NCBI GenBank assembly: GCA_036874045.1
Contig: CM072344.1
Span: forward strand, 10,016,501 to 10,080,500
Direction: 5' to 3'
DNA length: 64,000 nucleotides
Source: Cymodocea nodosa
Taxonomy: Eukaryota; Streptophyta; Magnoliopsida; Alismatales; Cymodoceaceae
In this document: positions 10,948 to 23,978 of the stretch, in pieces
Position numbering within the stretch: position 1 is the first letter of the stretch
Layout: every line of letters begins with the position of its first letter
Translations under genes and position numbers: made by a program
Notes under the pieces: model-generated
The model's database searches: none
Told to the model about the DNA's origin: nothing
What the model saw: the letters and a program-made list of their open reading frames with translations, nothing else

Positions 10948-12175
10948 ACATAAATCTTACATTTTTCTACTTCACTAAATTTTCTTCCACCTAAGAGCTT
11001 TTCCCCAAAGAGGTGTTTTTGATCCCTGAAAAGATTTTTCGTTTAGTGTGTAGGGATGACTAATCAACTAGAATTCTATGCTTTTTATATTGTATCTTCA
11101 TTTCATGCATATCCTCCACGTTTACACACTATCAGTCTTCCACTTCTTCACGTCTTTTCTTTTTCCTTCAATGAAATACACACGTTCTGACCCACATTTA
11201 CATTTCGAATTTTCTTTAATCATCAATCCTAGATCTCTGAATAATTTCTTGCAAGATAAACTTTCTCGTCCAAAATTTTTCATTAAGTGTAATAAGAAGT
11301 TGTTACTTTAATGTTAACTAAACGAGTAAAACAAGTAGATATATAACTTAACGTTTCTAACTTAACGAGTTCCTCATGTGCCAACTCACGTGACAAGTAC
11401 TGTAGCTAACTCAACGAACTAAGTCTATGGTGTTACGCTAACTCAACGAACCATCTCCGTGGTGTTACGATAACTCAACGAACCATCTCTATGGTGTTAC
11501 AATAACTCAACGAACCATCTCCGTTGTGTTATAGATAACTCAACGAACTAGTAATAAACAAATGTTTTTATAATAAGAATGTTACCACGTGCAAATATAA
11601 CAACTTAAGTTTTATAACGCTAACCTAATGCGTTGCCTTAGTGTTCAATATAACTCAACGCGTTTAGTTATGTTAACTTAACGAGTTAAACATGTGCACC
11701 TCACGTGATACAATATAACATTCGTAACCTTTAATTCACCACATGTACAACACTAATTTAACGAGTTCATCTCTTCTTTTACTCACTAACTTAACGAGTT
11801 CTCACATGACCTATTTTAACCTTTAAGCCTTTAATTTAATGAGTTCTCATGTGACCTCTATACAAATAACACTCTAACTTAACGAGTTGTCTAAACGTGC
11901 ACTATTCATGATACAGAAAATATAATTTAAAATATATCATGCTTTTCAATAAAAACCACACGTTAACTTAACATTTAGTTAAATGAAAAATTAATGCAAC
12001 GAAACGACTAGTTATATAACTTAGTATACTTTCAGATCCAATACAGACAAGTATTTATATCAGTAAACTTTTTTTGTATTAATTGATGTTCTTAATTTCT
12101 TTTCACAAGCAATAGTAATTGAGCAAATATGTTTACTTTCATTCAGCACACATCATCAAAATAAAATACTCAATA
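10948..12175 (-). repeat. 3' LTR of copy B, interrupted by copy A
   Basis: Begins at 12175 (TATTGAGTATTTT, TG mutated to TA) right after a polypurine tract. It runs to 10948, where copy A's LTR starts; the terminal ~380 bp (R/U5 side) are missing. U3 contains the motif-rich segment and five units of a 32-bp repeat. Confidence 0.88.
11407..11548 (-). repeat. 32-bp tandem repeat in Sirevirus U3 (five units)
   Basis: TAACTCAACGAAC recurs on the + strand at 11407, 11439, 11471, 11503 and 11536, with spacers of the form CATCTCCGTGGTGTTACGA. Other LTRs of the family have two (copy A), three (copy C, both LTRs) or four (19960-20090) units. Confidence 0.85.
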
Positions 12176-12632
12176 ATCTCCCCCTTTTTGATGATGACAA
12201 AACCATATTAAATCAATTATGAAATATATTTAACTCAACAAAGCACCTTCGTTGGGTTAACTTTTTAATTCAACAAACAAGTTTGTTGACTTAAGTTCAC
12301 TTAAGCTTATTTCTATTGTTTGTGTAAAATTCACCTCTCAGAAATAAAACTTTCAGATTACAATAACCACTTAAATATTATCTCCCTTTATAATATATGC
12401 AATTAACATCATAATCATCTTCTTCTTTTGAATTTTTAACATTTCTCCCCCTTTTTGTCATTAATCAAAAAGATGATTACACAGTATATAAAGCAAGAGA
12501 CATATTTACAACAAAGCTTTCTATAAACAATAATAAGAATTGTAAACATTTACAGAAAAAATGTATTGTTCAAATAATCAAACAATAAATACAAACATTA
12601 CATTTTGTATTCAGAAACAAGCAAACAGACAT
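12176..12632 (-). promoter_or_regulatory. PPT and spacer after aORF of copy B
   Basis: AAAAAGGGGGAGATT (minus strand, 12190-12176) is the polypurine tract touching the 3' LTR. A second, nearly identical tract lies at about 12444-12458. Between them is an inverted repeat (TTCAACAAAC ... GTTTGTTGA, near 12270-12295). No ORF. Confidence 0.8.
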
Positions 12633-14907
12633 TTATCTATTCCTCCTAAGTATATCACTTATAGCATTACATATTTTATCTCCTAGATGCCTAATATCAT
12701 TTCTGATGTCGTTAAGTACATCATCTAGGGAAGGATGTAAATGAGGTTGTTGTTCTACTCTAACTGAATAACTAGCCTGTTGTGGTTGAATCTATTCTGT
12801 AAATTTTGGTTGTTGTTGTTGTTGTCGTTGAGGTTGATGTTGATGCATGGCTTGGAATTTTTGCAAATCTTTTACACTAAAAGCTCTCATGCCTTTAGTT
12901 TCAAAGGGCCAATCAAATAAATTTAATTGGTTTGCAAGAAGTCTACATATAGCATCACAAAAAAATAACTTTGAACTCATATGCTGTAGTTAAGAAATGA
13001 AAACATCAAACCAATTGATTTGAATTCTATTTTGTAGGCCATAAGTTACATATAAACAACTTCTACTGACTTCCATATTGTGTCCAACTCTCTGAAATAA
13101 ATTGGCATGCAATATATTTGCAATAAACCTTGCCTCTACATTCAAATTTTTCATTAATCTCATTTCAGTATATACATCTGGAATCTTTGATAATGAGTGA
13201 CTGTCCCATTCCAGTTGTCTAATCATGTCAAATCTATTAGTTACAACAACACATTTATTCTTCAATCCCAAAACTTCAAAAATTAATTCAGGAGACAATG
13301 TAAACTCATATTGATTTATTTGAGTTTTCAGTATATTGTCATTCTTGACCAGATTGCTATAAAAAGCTACAATAAGCTCTTTGTATTGTTTCCATTTTGT
13401 TCCAACTAGCAAGGATTGATTGAGGCCTGAAACTCAAATAGATCTCTTATTTCCATCAAATTTCTGAACTTTATTGGTTGAGCATGTAGAATCTAAAATG
13501 TAATCAAATTATTGTATTTCTACAATGCTTCCTCAAATCTAAAATGAATTGAATTACCTTGAATTTGTAATACTCTATACAAAGAAGGTGATACCTAAAG
13601 CCTTGATTTAGAATTTAATTCATCTTTAGGAACTGCTTCTTCAAAATGAATGCCTTGTTGTTCCTCTAAGAAATTATTTTCTTGAAGCTGCGTATGTAAG
13701 CTTGATTCTTCAGCTTCAATAGTGTAAGGAACATCTTCAATACGCTCAACATTCATCTGTTCAGTCTCTATAGAATGTTTAGAGTTCAATTTTTTCACAA
13801 ATTCTATAACCGGTGTATCTATCTGTAATTGCTCATTTTGTTCAACAGATATCTCTATTGATACATGCTGTGAATTCTTAGACTCTACTTCTATAGATTC
13901 TGAAGAAGACTGATTAACATTAAGCTCTTCTGGAGTCTTAACTTTTTCAATATCCGCTACTCCAAATAATTCAGCCTATGAACTAGTTACTGCCTCAACA
14001 TTGTCAATTATATCTGCAATAACTTGTTCTATGTCAATTGCCTGATGCTCTGATTTTTCAATTTCTACATCATCAGGGCTTGAACTAATAGAAAAACTTG
14101 AACTAATATTTGGCTTGGATTTCTTCTCAAGTTTTCTAGCAAGAGAAAATAAAGTCTCATTATCTTCATCAGTCTCTATATGCTCGAAACTAATGAGTTT
14201 TTCAGATGCAAGAAAAGGAACAATGTCTAGACATACATTTTCCTTTGGAAATAAATGCTCATCTGATTTTTCTTTTCCAGTAGACTTTGTTTCCTTAGAC
14301 ATAATTTTTCTGACTTTTCTTCTTCTATAACAAGTTAGTCTCTCTTCTTCAAGTATTGCTATTTTCTTTTGAAATTGTTCCATAAAAGTTTTCTAGTTCA
14401 ATTCTTCAAAGGCACTTTTTATAGCTTTTGCCTTTCGAAGACTATCAACTTTTCTTTTATCCACAACAATATTTGTTTGTTTTTCTTTTGAATATAAAGG
14501 AGTAGGAATAGTAGATTCATGTTCTTCCTCAAATGGTTGTAGTCGTGTACCACTATAGGAGTTTGAGGAATTCTATTTGATGAACCTACACCTTCTTCCA
14601 TATATTTTGCATATTGTTCTAGAAATGCAATTTCGGCACACTTCATTCTATATTCTCTATCAAACTTGCTTTGAATACCCATGTACTTAATACTTTCATC
14701 AGTGTTATGAAGTTCTAATCTAACTTCATTCAGTATTCCTTTAGGAAAGAAGTATTCACTATAAATTTTTGCTAAACTTTTGTCCACTTGAAGTATTTTC
14801 TTAAACCATGCTCGTGGAACTTCATCATTGTCTATTTCTTTTCCTTTTTCATCTCCTCTGCCTTTTCCTTTTCCTTTGCCATGACCTTTGCTAAACTTGG
14901 AAACCAT
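12633..14907 (-). pseudogene. Env-position accessory ORF (aORF), copy B
   Basis: Homolog of the aORF of copies 1 and C. Basic N-terminus (GKGKGKGRGDEKGK) after the ATG at 14907; conserved WFKK and KCAEIAFLEQYAKY segments; acidic middle; C-terminal transposon-associated domain; Gln-rich stretch; and a conserved C-terminal tail ending in RR-x-R before TAA at 12635-12633. Two frameshifts (between about 14420 and 14380, and between 13600 and 13410) and several stops, for example TAA near 12987 and TAG near 12790. B shares the overall plan but differs at many residues, which shows the family has carried this ORF for some time. Function unknown. Confidence 0.8.
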
Positions 14908-16500
14908 CGTCGTAGGTTGTAACAGGAACAAGCAGGAAAGATTTTTAGACAAAGTTTATGAATAACCTAAGTGCCTATGTAATAAGTGGTTAAATAGGGT
15001 TTTAGGCAACTAACTCAACGTGTATAGTAGTCGGGTTTGGATTTTAAATGAATATTGAATATAGTTAATTCAATCAAGGTATCCGAAATATTTAAGCATA
15101 ACTTGTTGAGTTAAGTAACCTAATGAGTAAAATGCTGTTTAAAGGTAGTTTTACACGTTACCTTATATAACATAACGTCTAATTAGTACACTTTACCAAA
15201 AATAAGTTTTGGATGCTTTCAACTAAAACCTTCCGAAGACAACACACAAGCTATAATTAACATATATAAAACATCTTGAGAACATTGTAGACTATTCTAA
15301 TATTCTTTTTATGAATCTAAAATAGTTTATTTGTCTTTTAAATTGTTTCATCAAGATCTTAAGAGGACTAAACTCAGATTAATCAAGATTTATATTCTGA
15401 ATTATATTAATCTATTTTGGACATTGTTATTCCTCTCCCTACAAATATACTTCAAATATATTCAATAACATACAAAATATATTTGTATAAAATAGATGTT
15501 AAGTATAACTATACTTTAAATTTTCTTTTTAGAAACTTCTGTTATCTTGAATTCATCAAAAATGATTTCCAGAATCAATTCCTACTGTATATGAATCAAA
15601 ACATAACTTTAAACTTAGTATGATTGACTCAAGGAGAATAATAGAATGTATTTTAAATATACATTTTCAAACGTACTAATGTTGATTTAATAAATCAGTA
15701 GTCATATTGGTAGAAACAATATTCGATTCAAAGATATCTGTAGTTAATGAAACAACTTTTTCTTTTCAAAATAGTAAATATTGATAATTTTCTTTAAAAG
15801 TTAGTTTGAAAAGCTTGAATCATACAAGAGCTTTCTAATGTACCCGTGTAATGAGCTTTCAGTCAACAATCCCAAATCTAATCAAGACCTTAGGTTGCTA
15901 CATTTGAAGAATCCTTTTATCAGGACAACAATCTTTACATACCTATCTACTCAAGTACAAAAGGCTCGTGATCAAACTAATCAATAAACTCTCAAAGATT
16001 TTCCCTTTGTAAGCACTTTTCATTTTAAGCACAGTATATATATGTATTCCATTAATACAGATGCAATAAAGCCCAAATCTCATACAATTTTTACTTCTAT
16101 GATTTTATTGAAAATATGAATCAATTTCAATAAGCTCATACTTTTGATTAATAGTTTAAGATGATTTACATATAAATTATTCTACAAGTTTAATCAATCA
16201 AGTCAAACTCATCCTTGATCATATGCACTTTCATTGATCCAACGAAAATCACTTAATCAAAATTTCAGGATTTTAGAGGAATTTAATGTTTTTCATTGAC
16301 ACTTCCACTTAAAATTTTGAAAACCATTAAAATTGATAAACTACGTAAAATCAATAAGATATTACTATAATTTTACAATAAATACATAGTATCTTATGTA
16401 GTAGTTTAGATATTACTCAGATATTTATAATAAGTATATAATATTTATGAGGTAAACAACATCATCAACAAAATTTATCTTTTTGTGGAGTTTAAGCATT
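14908..16500 (-). other. Spacer between pol and aORF in copy B
   Basis: Noncoding counterpart of 1324-2904. It includes the TATA-like TTAAATAGGG (complement, near 14990), AACTCAACGTG words and the internal purine-rich tract near 15430. No convincing ORF. Confidence 0.7.
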
Positions 16501-16784
16501 TTACACATCACATAGCCTACAAATACCCAAATTTAATCTTATGTTGCAGAAAGTAGTTTCGTCTAGAGGTTTTGTAAATATATCAGCTAATTGATTTTTA
16601 CTAGACACAAATCCTAATTTAATTTTTCCTTTAATTATGTTATCTCTTAGAAAATGATGTCTAACCTCTATATGCTTCGCTCTAGAATGTAATATAGGAT
16701 TTTTGGAAAGATTTATTATAGAACTACTGTCACAATAAATCTCAGTTGCATCATAAGATAATCCAAAATCTTCTAAAGTTTGCC
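16501..16784 (-). pseudogene. RNase H C-terminus of copy B
   Basis: Minus-strand remnant of the pol end, from the codons after LWIRQ-type sequence through SSAI, HSRAKHIEVRHHFLRDN and DIFTKPL to the stop at 16503-16501. It is cut on its 5' side at 16784, where an LTR fragment of the Y family joins at TGCCT, a short stretch common to both sides. Confidence 0.85.
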
Positions 16785-17678
16785 TCCAAGACCCACAACT
16801 TTGGCTTCCACATCTAAGAATGGTGCTTCCGATGATTCAACCCTGAAGATCCTAACCTTTTGCTCCACTCCAAATCAATTACACGAGCCTCCCAATCCAC
16901 CAAGATGAACGCCCAAGGAGATCCTAACGTGTGGCCATCTGAATTGAAGAGAAGGTGTCTTCTAGGAGGAGTGGAAGACACCAAAGCTCACCATTCTTGA
17001 AGGGAGCTTATTCAAGATCAAGGGGAAGATGGGACTTTCCGGATGGAGACGTTGGAATGGCTGGAACCGCTGGCTGCAATGTGTTGGAAGAGGAGGAGAT
17101 AGCCTAGAATTGAGTGGTCAAACACTTTAAATACTCTAGGCTTTTGTTGCTTGGGCTCCAATAAGTTGCATCCAATGGCCCACGTTTTTTCCTCTTTAAT
17201 CCACCTTGATTTCATGATTTATTGACCTATAAAACTCAAAACCAAGTTGGATGCACATATACATTGAATATAAATCATATGATGCAAATATAGTATACAT
17301 GCATGCATGAGTTGCCATATATGGAAAGTTTCCAAATTAGGAAAGTTTTGGTCCACAACTTCTTCACATGTGCATACATGAATTACTTAAAGTTCTTTAG
17401 TTTAACATCATATTTAAGTGATTTGGCAATTGTACAATGTATAGAAAGTCATACATTGAAGAATTATAAGAATTATGTCTAATACAAGGGCTATTGACTA
17501 GGTGTTTAATTCATAAAGGATAAATTTGTACATTATCAACTATTTAATCCCTAATTCATGCATATGTCTAAAAATATGATTTTCATGTAATCCTTTATAA
17601 GAACATATATAATGATGACTTATAATCCTTAACATGCATGAATTAACATATATAAAATGCACAAATTGATACTTCACA
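16785..17678 (-). repeat. Y-family Ty3 LTR fragment inside copy B
   Basis: Minus-strand copy of the first ~900 bp of the LTR at 42414-44566. It starts TGTGAAGTATC at 17678 within the gag of copy B and ends at TTGGAGGCA. It includes the TATA-like TATTTAAAG. The gag side looks like a genuine insertion end; the other side lies in RNase H, so the insertion was followed by a deletion that removed the rest of the Ty3 element and the middle of copia pol. Confidence 0.85.
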
Positions 17679-18445
17679 CTAGCTTTCCATGCTTTCTTGA
17701 ATTTCCTAGTCAGTAAAATCAAATCCTCGTTAGAATTAGTAGATATATCAGAATCTGAATTAATTTCAAAGGCTATTTCTTTCTTTAGTTTTAATTTGTC
17801 GTGACTTAATGAATCATTTAATTGAACTTCATAAGCAGTTAAGTTTCCTATAAGTTCATTTATGGTATAAACCTTTAAATCTCATGATTCCTCAATTGAT
17901 GTCACTTTCTGAGACCATTTAGAACTTAGGGATCTAAGAATTTTCCTCACCAAATCTTTTTGTTCAAAATTCTTTCCTAAGCATTTTAAAGAGTTTATGA
18001 TATCAAGGAATCTAGAAAACATCTTAGAAATACTTTCGTCTTCATTCATCTTAAAGAGTTCATACTTATGAATTAACATGTTAATTTTAGTCTCTTTAAC
18101 TTGAGAAGTACCTTCATGTGAAACTTCTAATGCATGCCACACCTCATAAGCAGATTTATATGCCGACACTTTACTAAACTGCTCATAACTCAATGCACAA
18201 AATAAAATATTTAAGCCTTTTGCATTTAGAGTTTCATTTTCTTTTTCAGTAATTGTCCAAGTATTATAAGGAGTAGTTAACAGAGTATAAGGTTTAGAAA
18301 TCATGAACCACAACTTGTGATTTATACTTTGAAGAAAGACTATCATCTTATATTTCCAATATTCAAAATGTATTCCATCAAATAAAGAAGGATGATTAAG
18401 ATTTTGGCCTTCATACAAAGAGAAATTATCATTTCCAATAGCCAT
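17679..18445 (-). pseudogene. Gag N-terminal half (copy B)
   Basis: Begins at ATG 18445 and reads through the copia gag domain in one frame, including YKMIVFLQS, LNAKGLNILFCALS, VWHALEVSHEGTSQVK and MLIHKYELFKMNEDES. A TGA replaces CGA at 17884-17882, after which homology continues to the LKKEIAFEINSDSD region and stops at the LTR insertion at 17678. The zinc knuckle is missing. Confidence 0.88.
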
Positions 18446-18643
18446 CTTACCTTAGATTTTTCAACCTATTTGATTTTAAATAGTCTAAACACTAAAAAAA
18501 TTTGAGCCTTAATTCAAGAAAGTTAAACGTATGCTTAGATATTAATTTTTGTTTAAAAACAAGGAAGGTAGAATAAGTAATAATATTAAATAAGTTGGTA
18601 TCAATTTTATATCAAAGATTATAAACAAAGCTTTGATACCACT
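18446..18643 (-). promoter_or_regulatory. PBS and leader of copy B
   Basis: TGGTATCAAAGC at 18641-18630 follows the LTR end with one mismatch to the initiator-Met primer site. The leader to the gag ATG has no ORF. Confidence 0.85.
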
Positions 18644-19303
18644 TGTAGGATCATATGGCTACACAAGAAGGGGGTGAATTATGTTTTTCAACATTTTCAA
18701 TTATAATTGAAACTTCAAACCTCAAAAACAAGTCGAGACATTGTTTTCATAAAATCATTTTTATTTATGGTTTCAATTACAATATATAATTCAATTCTCC
18801 TTAGAAATTGTAGATGTAATTATATATCAATACCATGTTTCATCAATACAATTTCATAAGTACAAACAAAGAAAACTAATTTACAGAATTTAAAACATTT
18901 CTCCCTATTTGAGATCTTTCTTCTTCTTCTTCTTTCTCTTCTTCAGCAATTCTTCAGTAACGAATATCTGACTTTCTCTACTTCACCGAATTTGCTTTCT
19001 TTTGATACTTCAAATCTTCAGTGACATAAATCTTACCTTTTTTTGCTTCACTAAATTTTCTTTCACCTAAGAGCTTTTCCTCGAAAGGTGTTTTTGATCC
19101 CTAAAAGGATTTTTCGTTTGGTGTGTAGGGATAACTGATCAACGAGAATTCTATGCCTTTTATATTGTATCTTCATTACATGCATATCCTCCACATTTAA
19201 GCACTATCAGTCTTCCACTTCTTCACGTCTTTTCTTTTTCCTTCATCAAAATACACACGTTTTGACCCACATTTACATTTTGAATTTTCTTTAATCATCA
19301 ATC
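18644..19303 (-). repeat. 5' LTR of copy B (downstream part only)
   Basis: Matches the TATA-to-end part of the family LTR and ends CCTACA at 18644. The U3 beyond 19303 is lost, replaced by an X-family LTR fragment. Confidence 0.87.
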
Positions 19304-19861
19304 TATGAGCCTACCTTTCCAATTAAATACTACTATTTACAGAGGAATTCAGCAAACCATTGGGCGGTTCCACAAAATATAAATAACATTAATTAAGCTC
19401 TTTAATGTTAGTTAATATTAGATTTATCATTAAGCAATACTAACATTCAGATATTTCAAACAATAACCATTAAAATCTTTAAGTATCTAGAACGAATCAA
19501 TTTCAGTAAACAATAAAACTATTTTCTGAACTAAACAAACATAAAACATTCACAATACTGACAATGATAACGCTAATCATGATACAAAACAAACAATACA
19601 ACACCTTAATACTAAATGTAAACACAGATAATTTGTTATTTTTGGTATTTTTGTTTTGATATATTCCTAAAGATGAGTGAAAGGTGAAATGTAAAAAATC
19701 TCTATCGACAATAAAAACATTCGTCACTACATGCGATGCGATTACACCACTGAAAACTTAATCACTTACAATCTTACCTCCTCTCCCTATAGAATTGCAA
19801 ATCAAGAATTATAAGATGATCTCCTCTTCAGCATACTGGCATCAACCTGAAACCAAGGCTA
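19304..19861 (-). repeat. X-family LTR fragment
   Basis: Same sequence as 22490-23040 and 30400-30960. Short apparent ORFs here recur in each copy only because the LTR is repeated; they look noncoding. Confidence 0.82.
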
Positions 19862-20891
19862 TATTGAACACTAAGGCAACACGTTAGGTTAACATTATAA
19901 ACTTAAAGTTATTATTTTTGCACATGGTTAATACTTTATTGTTTAAAACATTTATTTATTATTGGTTTGTTGAGTTATTAGTAACACAATGGAGTTAGTT
20001 TGTTGAGTTAATTGTAACACCACGAAGCTGGTTCATTGAGTTAGCATAACACCACAGACTTAGTTCGTTGAGTTAGCTACAGTACATGTCACGTGATTTG
20101 GCACATGATGAACTCGTTAAGTTAGATACATTAAGTTATAAATCTACTTGTTTTACTTGTTTAGTTAACATTAACACAATGACTTGTTATTACACTTGAT
20201 GGAAAATTTTTTGGATGAGAGTTTATTTTGTAGGAAATTTTTCAAAGATCTAGGATTGACAATTAAAGAAAATTTGAAGAGGAAAATGTGGGTCAAAACA
20301 TGTGTATTTCGATGAAGGAAAAAGAGTAGATGTGAAGAGTGGAAAACTGAATGTGGTTAAATGTAGAGGATATGCATGAAATGAAGATATAGTATAAAAG
20401 GCATAGAATTCTCGTTGCTCAATTATCCCTACACAACAAACAAAATATATTTTTAAGGATCAAAACACCTCTCCGAGGAAAAGCTCTCAAATAGAAGAAA
20501 ATTCGGTTAAGAAGAGAAAGATATGCCACTGAAGATTTGAAGAATCAGAAGAAAGCAAATTCGGTGAAGTAGAGAAAGTTAGATATTTGTCATTGAAGAA
20601 TTGCAGAAGAAGAAGAAGAAGAAGAAAAATCTCAAAAATGTTTTAAATTTTACAAATTAGTTTTCTCTATTTGTAGTTATGAAATTGATTAGATGAAACA
20701 TGGTATCGTTATATAATTGCATCTACAATTTCTGAGGAGAATTGAATTGTATATTGTAATTGAAACCTTAAATAAAATAATTTGATTAAAATAATGTCTC
20801 GACTTATTTTTAATTTTGAAGTTTTAATTATAATTGAAAATGTGGAAAAACACAATTCACCCCCCTTTTGTGTAGCCATTCGATCCTACAA
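19862..20891 (+). repeat. Sirevirus LTR fragment, plus strand
   Basis: Plus-strand copy of the Sirevirus LTR from mid-U3 to its CCTACA end. It includes the TATA box (TATAAAAGG near 20393) and four units of the 32-bp repeat. It is not followed by a PBS: X-family sequence starts directly. It is a truncated relic, or one LTR of an element whose body was lost. Confidence 0.85.
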
Positions 20892-22170
20892 CAGGTTTAA
20901 AGGTGTAAAAAGATCACATGAGAACTCATTGAGTTAGCAAGTAAAACTATAAGTTGTATATCTGAACTCATTAAGTTAGCATTATGCACATGTTGAATTT
21001 AAATGTTTTATTATGTCACATGAGTTGCATATGCTTAACTCGTTAAGTTAGCATAACTATACGCATTGAGTTACTTGATTACACACTAAGGTAACATGTT
21101 GTGTTAGTGTTATAAGCTTATAAATTATTTCTTTATTTCAAATGATATATTATATCAAGTCCATTGAGTTAACAGTTAAGTCAATAGAGTAAGTCTGTTG
21201 AGTTACACTAACTCTATGAACCAGTTATTTTCTAATATGCCATTGTTAGTAGTTGTATAAACAAGAAATTCGAAGGAAAACCATGATTGCACATATCACA
21301 TAGGATTTAACTTGTGGAATGAAGAAGAAATCACCATTGTTGATACGAATGAAGGAAATCCAACCAATCAATTAAGTAGAAGCAGTTACTATTGAAAGAA
21401 ATATAAAAAGAAAAGGAAAAAAGATGAAAAAGTGTGTGGAGAACTGTGCTAATTATAGGCAGCATTGGTAGTTCCCTAAAACTCCACAACACCACCATAA
21501 TCATCAACCATCGAAAGTTTATGAGGATACTTTCTGGATGTCAGGTCAATTCCAAGCCAAACACAATGACTAACAACCACTATGAGGAGTGATCACATCA
21601 TAGGAAGGGAAGCCATTTTCACCAAGCACTAACTCATCTCTTAGGAGATAGTAAAGCTTCTAGCCTTGGTTTCAGGTTGATGCCAAAATACTAAAGAGGA
21701 GATCAACTTATAAGTCTCGGTTCGCAATTCTATAGGGAGAGGAAGTGTGACTATAAGTGATTAAGTTTTCAATGGTGTAATTACATCGCATATAGTGATA
21801 GAAGTTTTTACTATTGATAGAGAATCTCTACATTTCATCTTTTGTTCATCTTCAAGAATATATCAAAACAAAAATACCAAAAACAAACTAGTTATTTGTG
21901 TTTATAGTTAGCATTTATGTGTTGTATTGTTTGTTTTGTATTGTGATTAATGTTAACATTGTCAGTATTATGAATGTTTCATATTTATTTGATTCAAAAA
22001 ATAGAAAATAATTTTATTGATTACTGAAATTGATTTATATAGAATACTCAAAAATCTGAATGATTACTATTCGAAATATCTGAATGTTAGTGTTGATTAA
22101 TGATAAACACTGTATAAACTAACATTAAAAGCTTAATTGATGTTTGTTTGTGAAAAGTTAAATCAGAACT
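20892..22170 (+). repeat. X-family LTR, plus strand (first part)
   Basis: Plus-oriented X LTR from the AACTCGTTAAGTTAGC-rich U3 to the AATGTTAGTGTTGATTAATG region. It is interrupted at 22171 by a complete X LTR in the opposite orientation and resumes at 23979. Confidence 0.8.
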
Positions 22171-23978
22171 TGTTTGATTTGTTTTTATGCTTATATTAAT
22201 AAATTCTTTTAGAAGTAAACAAACAACATTTCACACAAATTAGATATTAAGTCCAATTTGTATTTTAACTGCAAGTGCATAGTGTATATTGTATTTGTGT
22301 GCAAGTATAGGTCGATCCCACAAAGATTGAGTAAGAATTATGTACTATTCTGATTTTTATATTGGAGTTTATATGTGTTCAGTTAAGCACTCCATTGAGT
22401 TACAGTTAACACAATAGACTTAGTTTGTAGAGTTATGGTTAACTCAACGGACTAACCTTGTGGACTTAAGTTAACTCCACGAGCCTACCTTTCTAGTTAA
22501 ATACTGCTATTTACAAAGGAATTCAGCCAACCATTGAACGGTTCTACAGAATATAAATAACATTAATTAAGCTCTTTAATGTTAGTTAATATTAGATTTG
22601 TCATTAAGCAACACTAACATTCAGATATTTCAAACAGTAACCATTAAAATCTTTAAGTATTTGGAACGAATCAATTTTAGTAAACAATAAAACTATTTTC
22701 TATTTTCTAAACCAAACAAACATAAAACATTCACAATATTGACAATGATAACGTTAATCATGATACAAAACAAACAATACAACACTTTAATACTAAATGT
22801 AAACACAAATAATTTGTTATTTTTGGTATTTTTGTTTTGATATGTTCTTGAAGATGAGTGAAAGGGGAAATGTAAAAAATCTCTATCAACAATAAAAACT
22901 TCTATCACTACATGCAACGCGATTACACCACTGAAAACTTAATCACTTACAATCTTGCCTCCTCTCCCTATAGAATCGCGAATCAAGAATTGTAAGATGA
23001 TCTCCTCTTCAACATACTGACATCAACCCGAAACTAAGGTTAGAAGCTTTATGATCTCCTAAGATATGAGTTGGTGCTTGGTGAAAATGGCTTCCCTTCC
23101 CACGACGTGATCACTCCTCAGTGATTATTAGTCACTGTGTTTGGCATAGAATCGACTCGACATCTGGAAAGTATCTTCACAGACCTCCGATGGTTGGTGA
23201 TTTTGGTGGTGTGGTTCGTGGAGCTTTAAGGAACTTATGATGCTTCCTGCAGTTAGTGCGGTTCTCCACCTCCTTCTCATAGTCTTTTTCTTCATCTTTT
23301 ATATTTCTTTCAGTAATAACTACTTCTGCTTAAATGATCGGTTGGATTTCCTTCATTCATATCAACAATGGTGATTTCTTCTTCATTCCACGAGTGAATT
23401 CCTACATGATACGTGCAATCGTGGTTTTCCTTAGAATTTCCTATTTATGCAACTACTATAGTGGCATATTAGAAAATAAATAGTCCGTGGAGTTAGTGTA
23501 ACTCAACAGACTTATTTCGTTGATTTGACTATAAAAAACGTGCAATAAAGAAATAACGAGTTCAGATATTTTGGATACTTACAAACCTAACTATTCGATG
23601 CTCAGACACATTTTGGATAGTTACCAGATAACTTACCGAACATTCACTTAAGTCATGCATTAAGGTTACAACACGTGTACTCTAGGAAATAATAAAATAT
23701 TCTTTAATCATTTAAAACATAACTATCTGGTATATGTAATATAACTCTCTGAAATAATAGAAAATTTGGATACTTAGGAATTTCAAAGCCTGTAATTCAA
23801 CGACAATTCAAAAATATACTTAATTAATATTAATTTTCTAAAATTATGAAGATTCTTTCATTAAAGCATATAATAGTGTAATTATAACATAATGGCTTAA
23901 TTCTCATATGATAAACTAAACATTATGCAATTAACCATCATTTAACCGTTAATATTATGCACTTTTTCGTTCTAAACA
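22171..23978 (-). repeat. X-family LTR, minus strand, near full length
   Basis: About 1.81 kb from TGTTTAGAACG (23978) to a CA end at 22171, close to the 1.85 kb X LTR at 30212-32064. No PPT or PBS adjoins it, so it looks like a solo LTR. It was inserted in inverted orientation into an older X LTR, giving a large imperfect palindrome. Confidence 0.78.

Larger units (their letters stand above)
10948..19303 (-). mobile_element. Sirevirus-like element, copy B (rearranged)
   Basis: Minus-strand order: truncated 5' LTR (19303-18644), PBS, gag N-terminal part (18445-17679), a foreign Ty3 LTR fragment (17678-16785), the last part of RNase H (16784-16501), spacer, aORF (14907-12633), PPT and 3' LTR (12175-10948, cut by copy A). 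The middle of gag-pol is missing. More diverged from copies 1 and C in the aORF than these are from each other. Confidence 0.85.

Noticed and set aside
17018-17215. 65-codon minus-strand frame in the Ty3 LTR fragment
   Set aside because: Lies in the transcript-start region of the Y-family LTR; not open in the same way in the 42414-44566 copy.
19503-19727. 74-codon frame also present at 22693-22917
   Set aside because: Recurs only because both are the same X LTR segment; no upstream signals, and it breaks in other copies.
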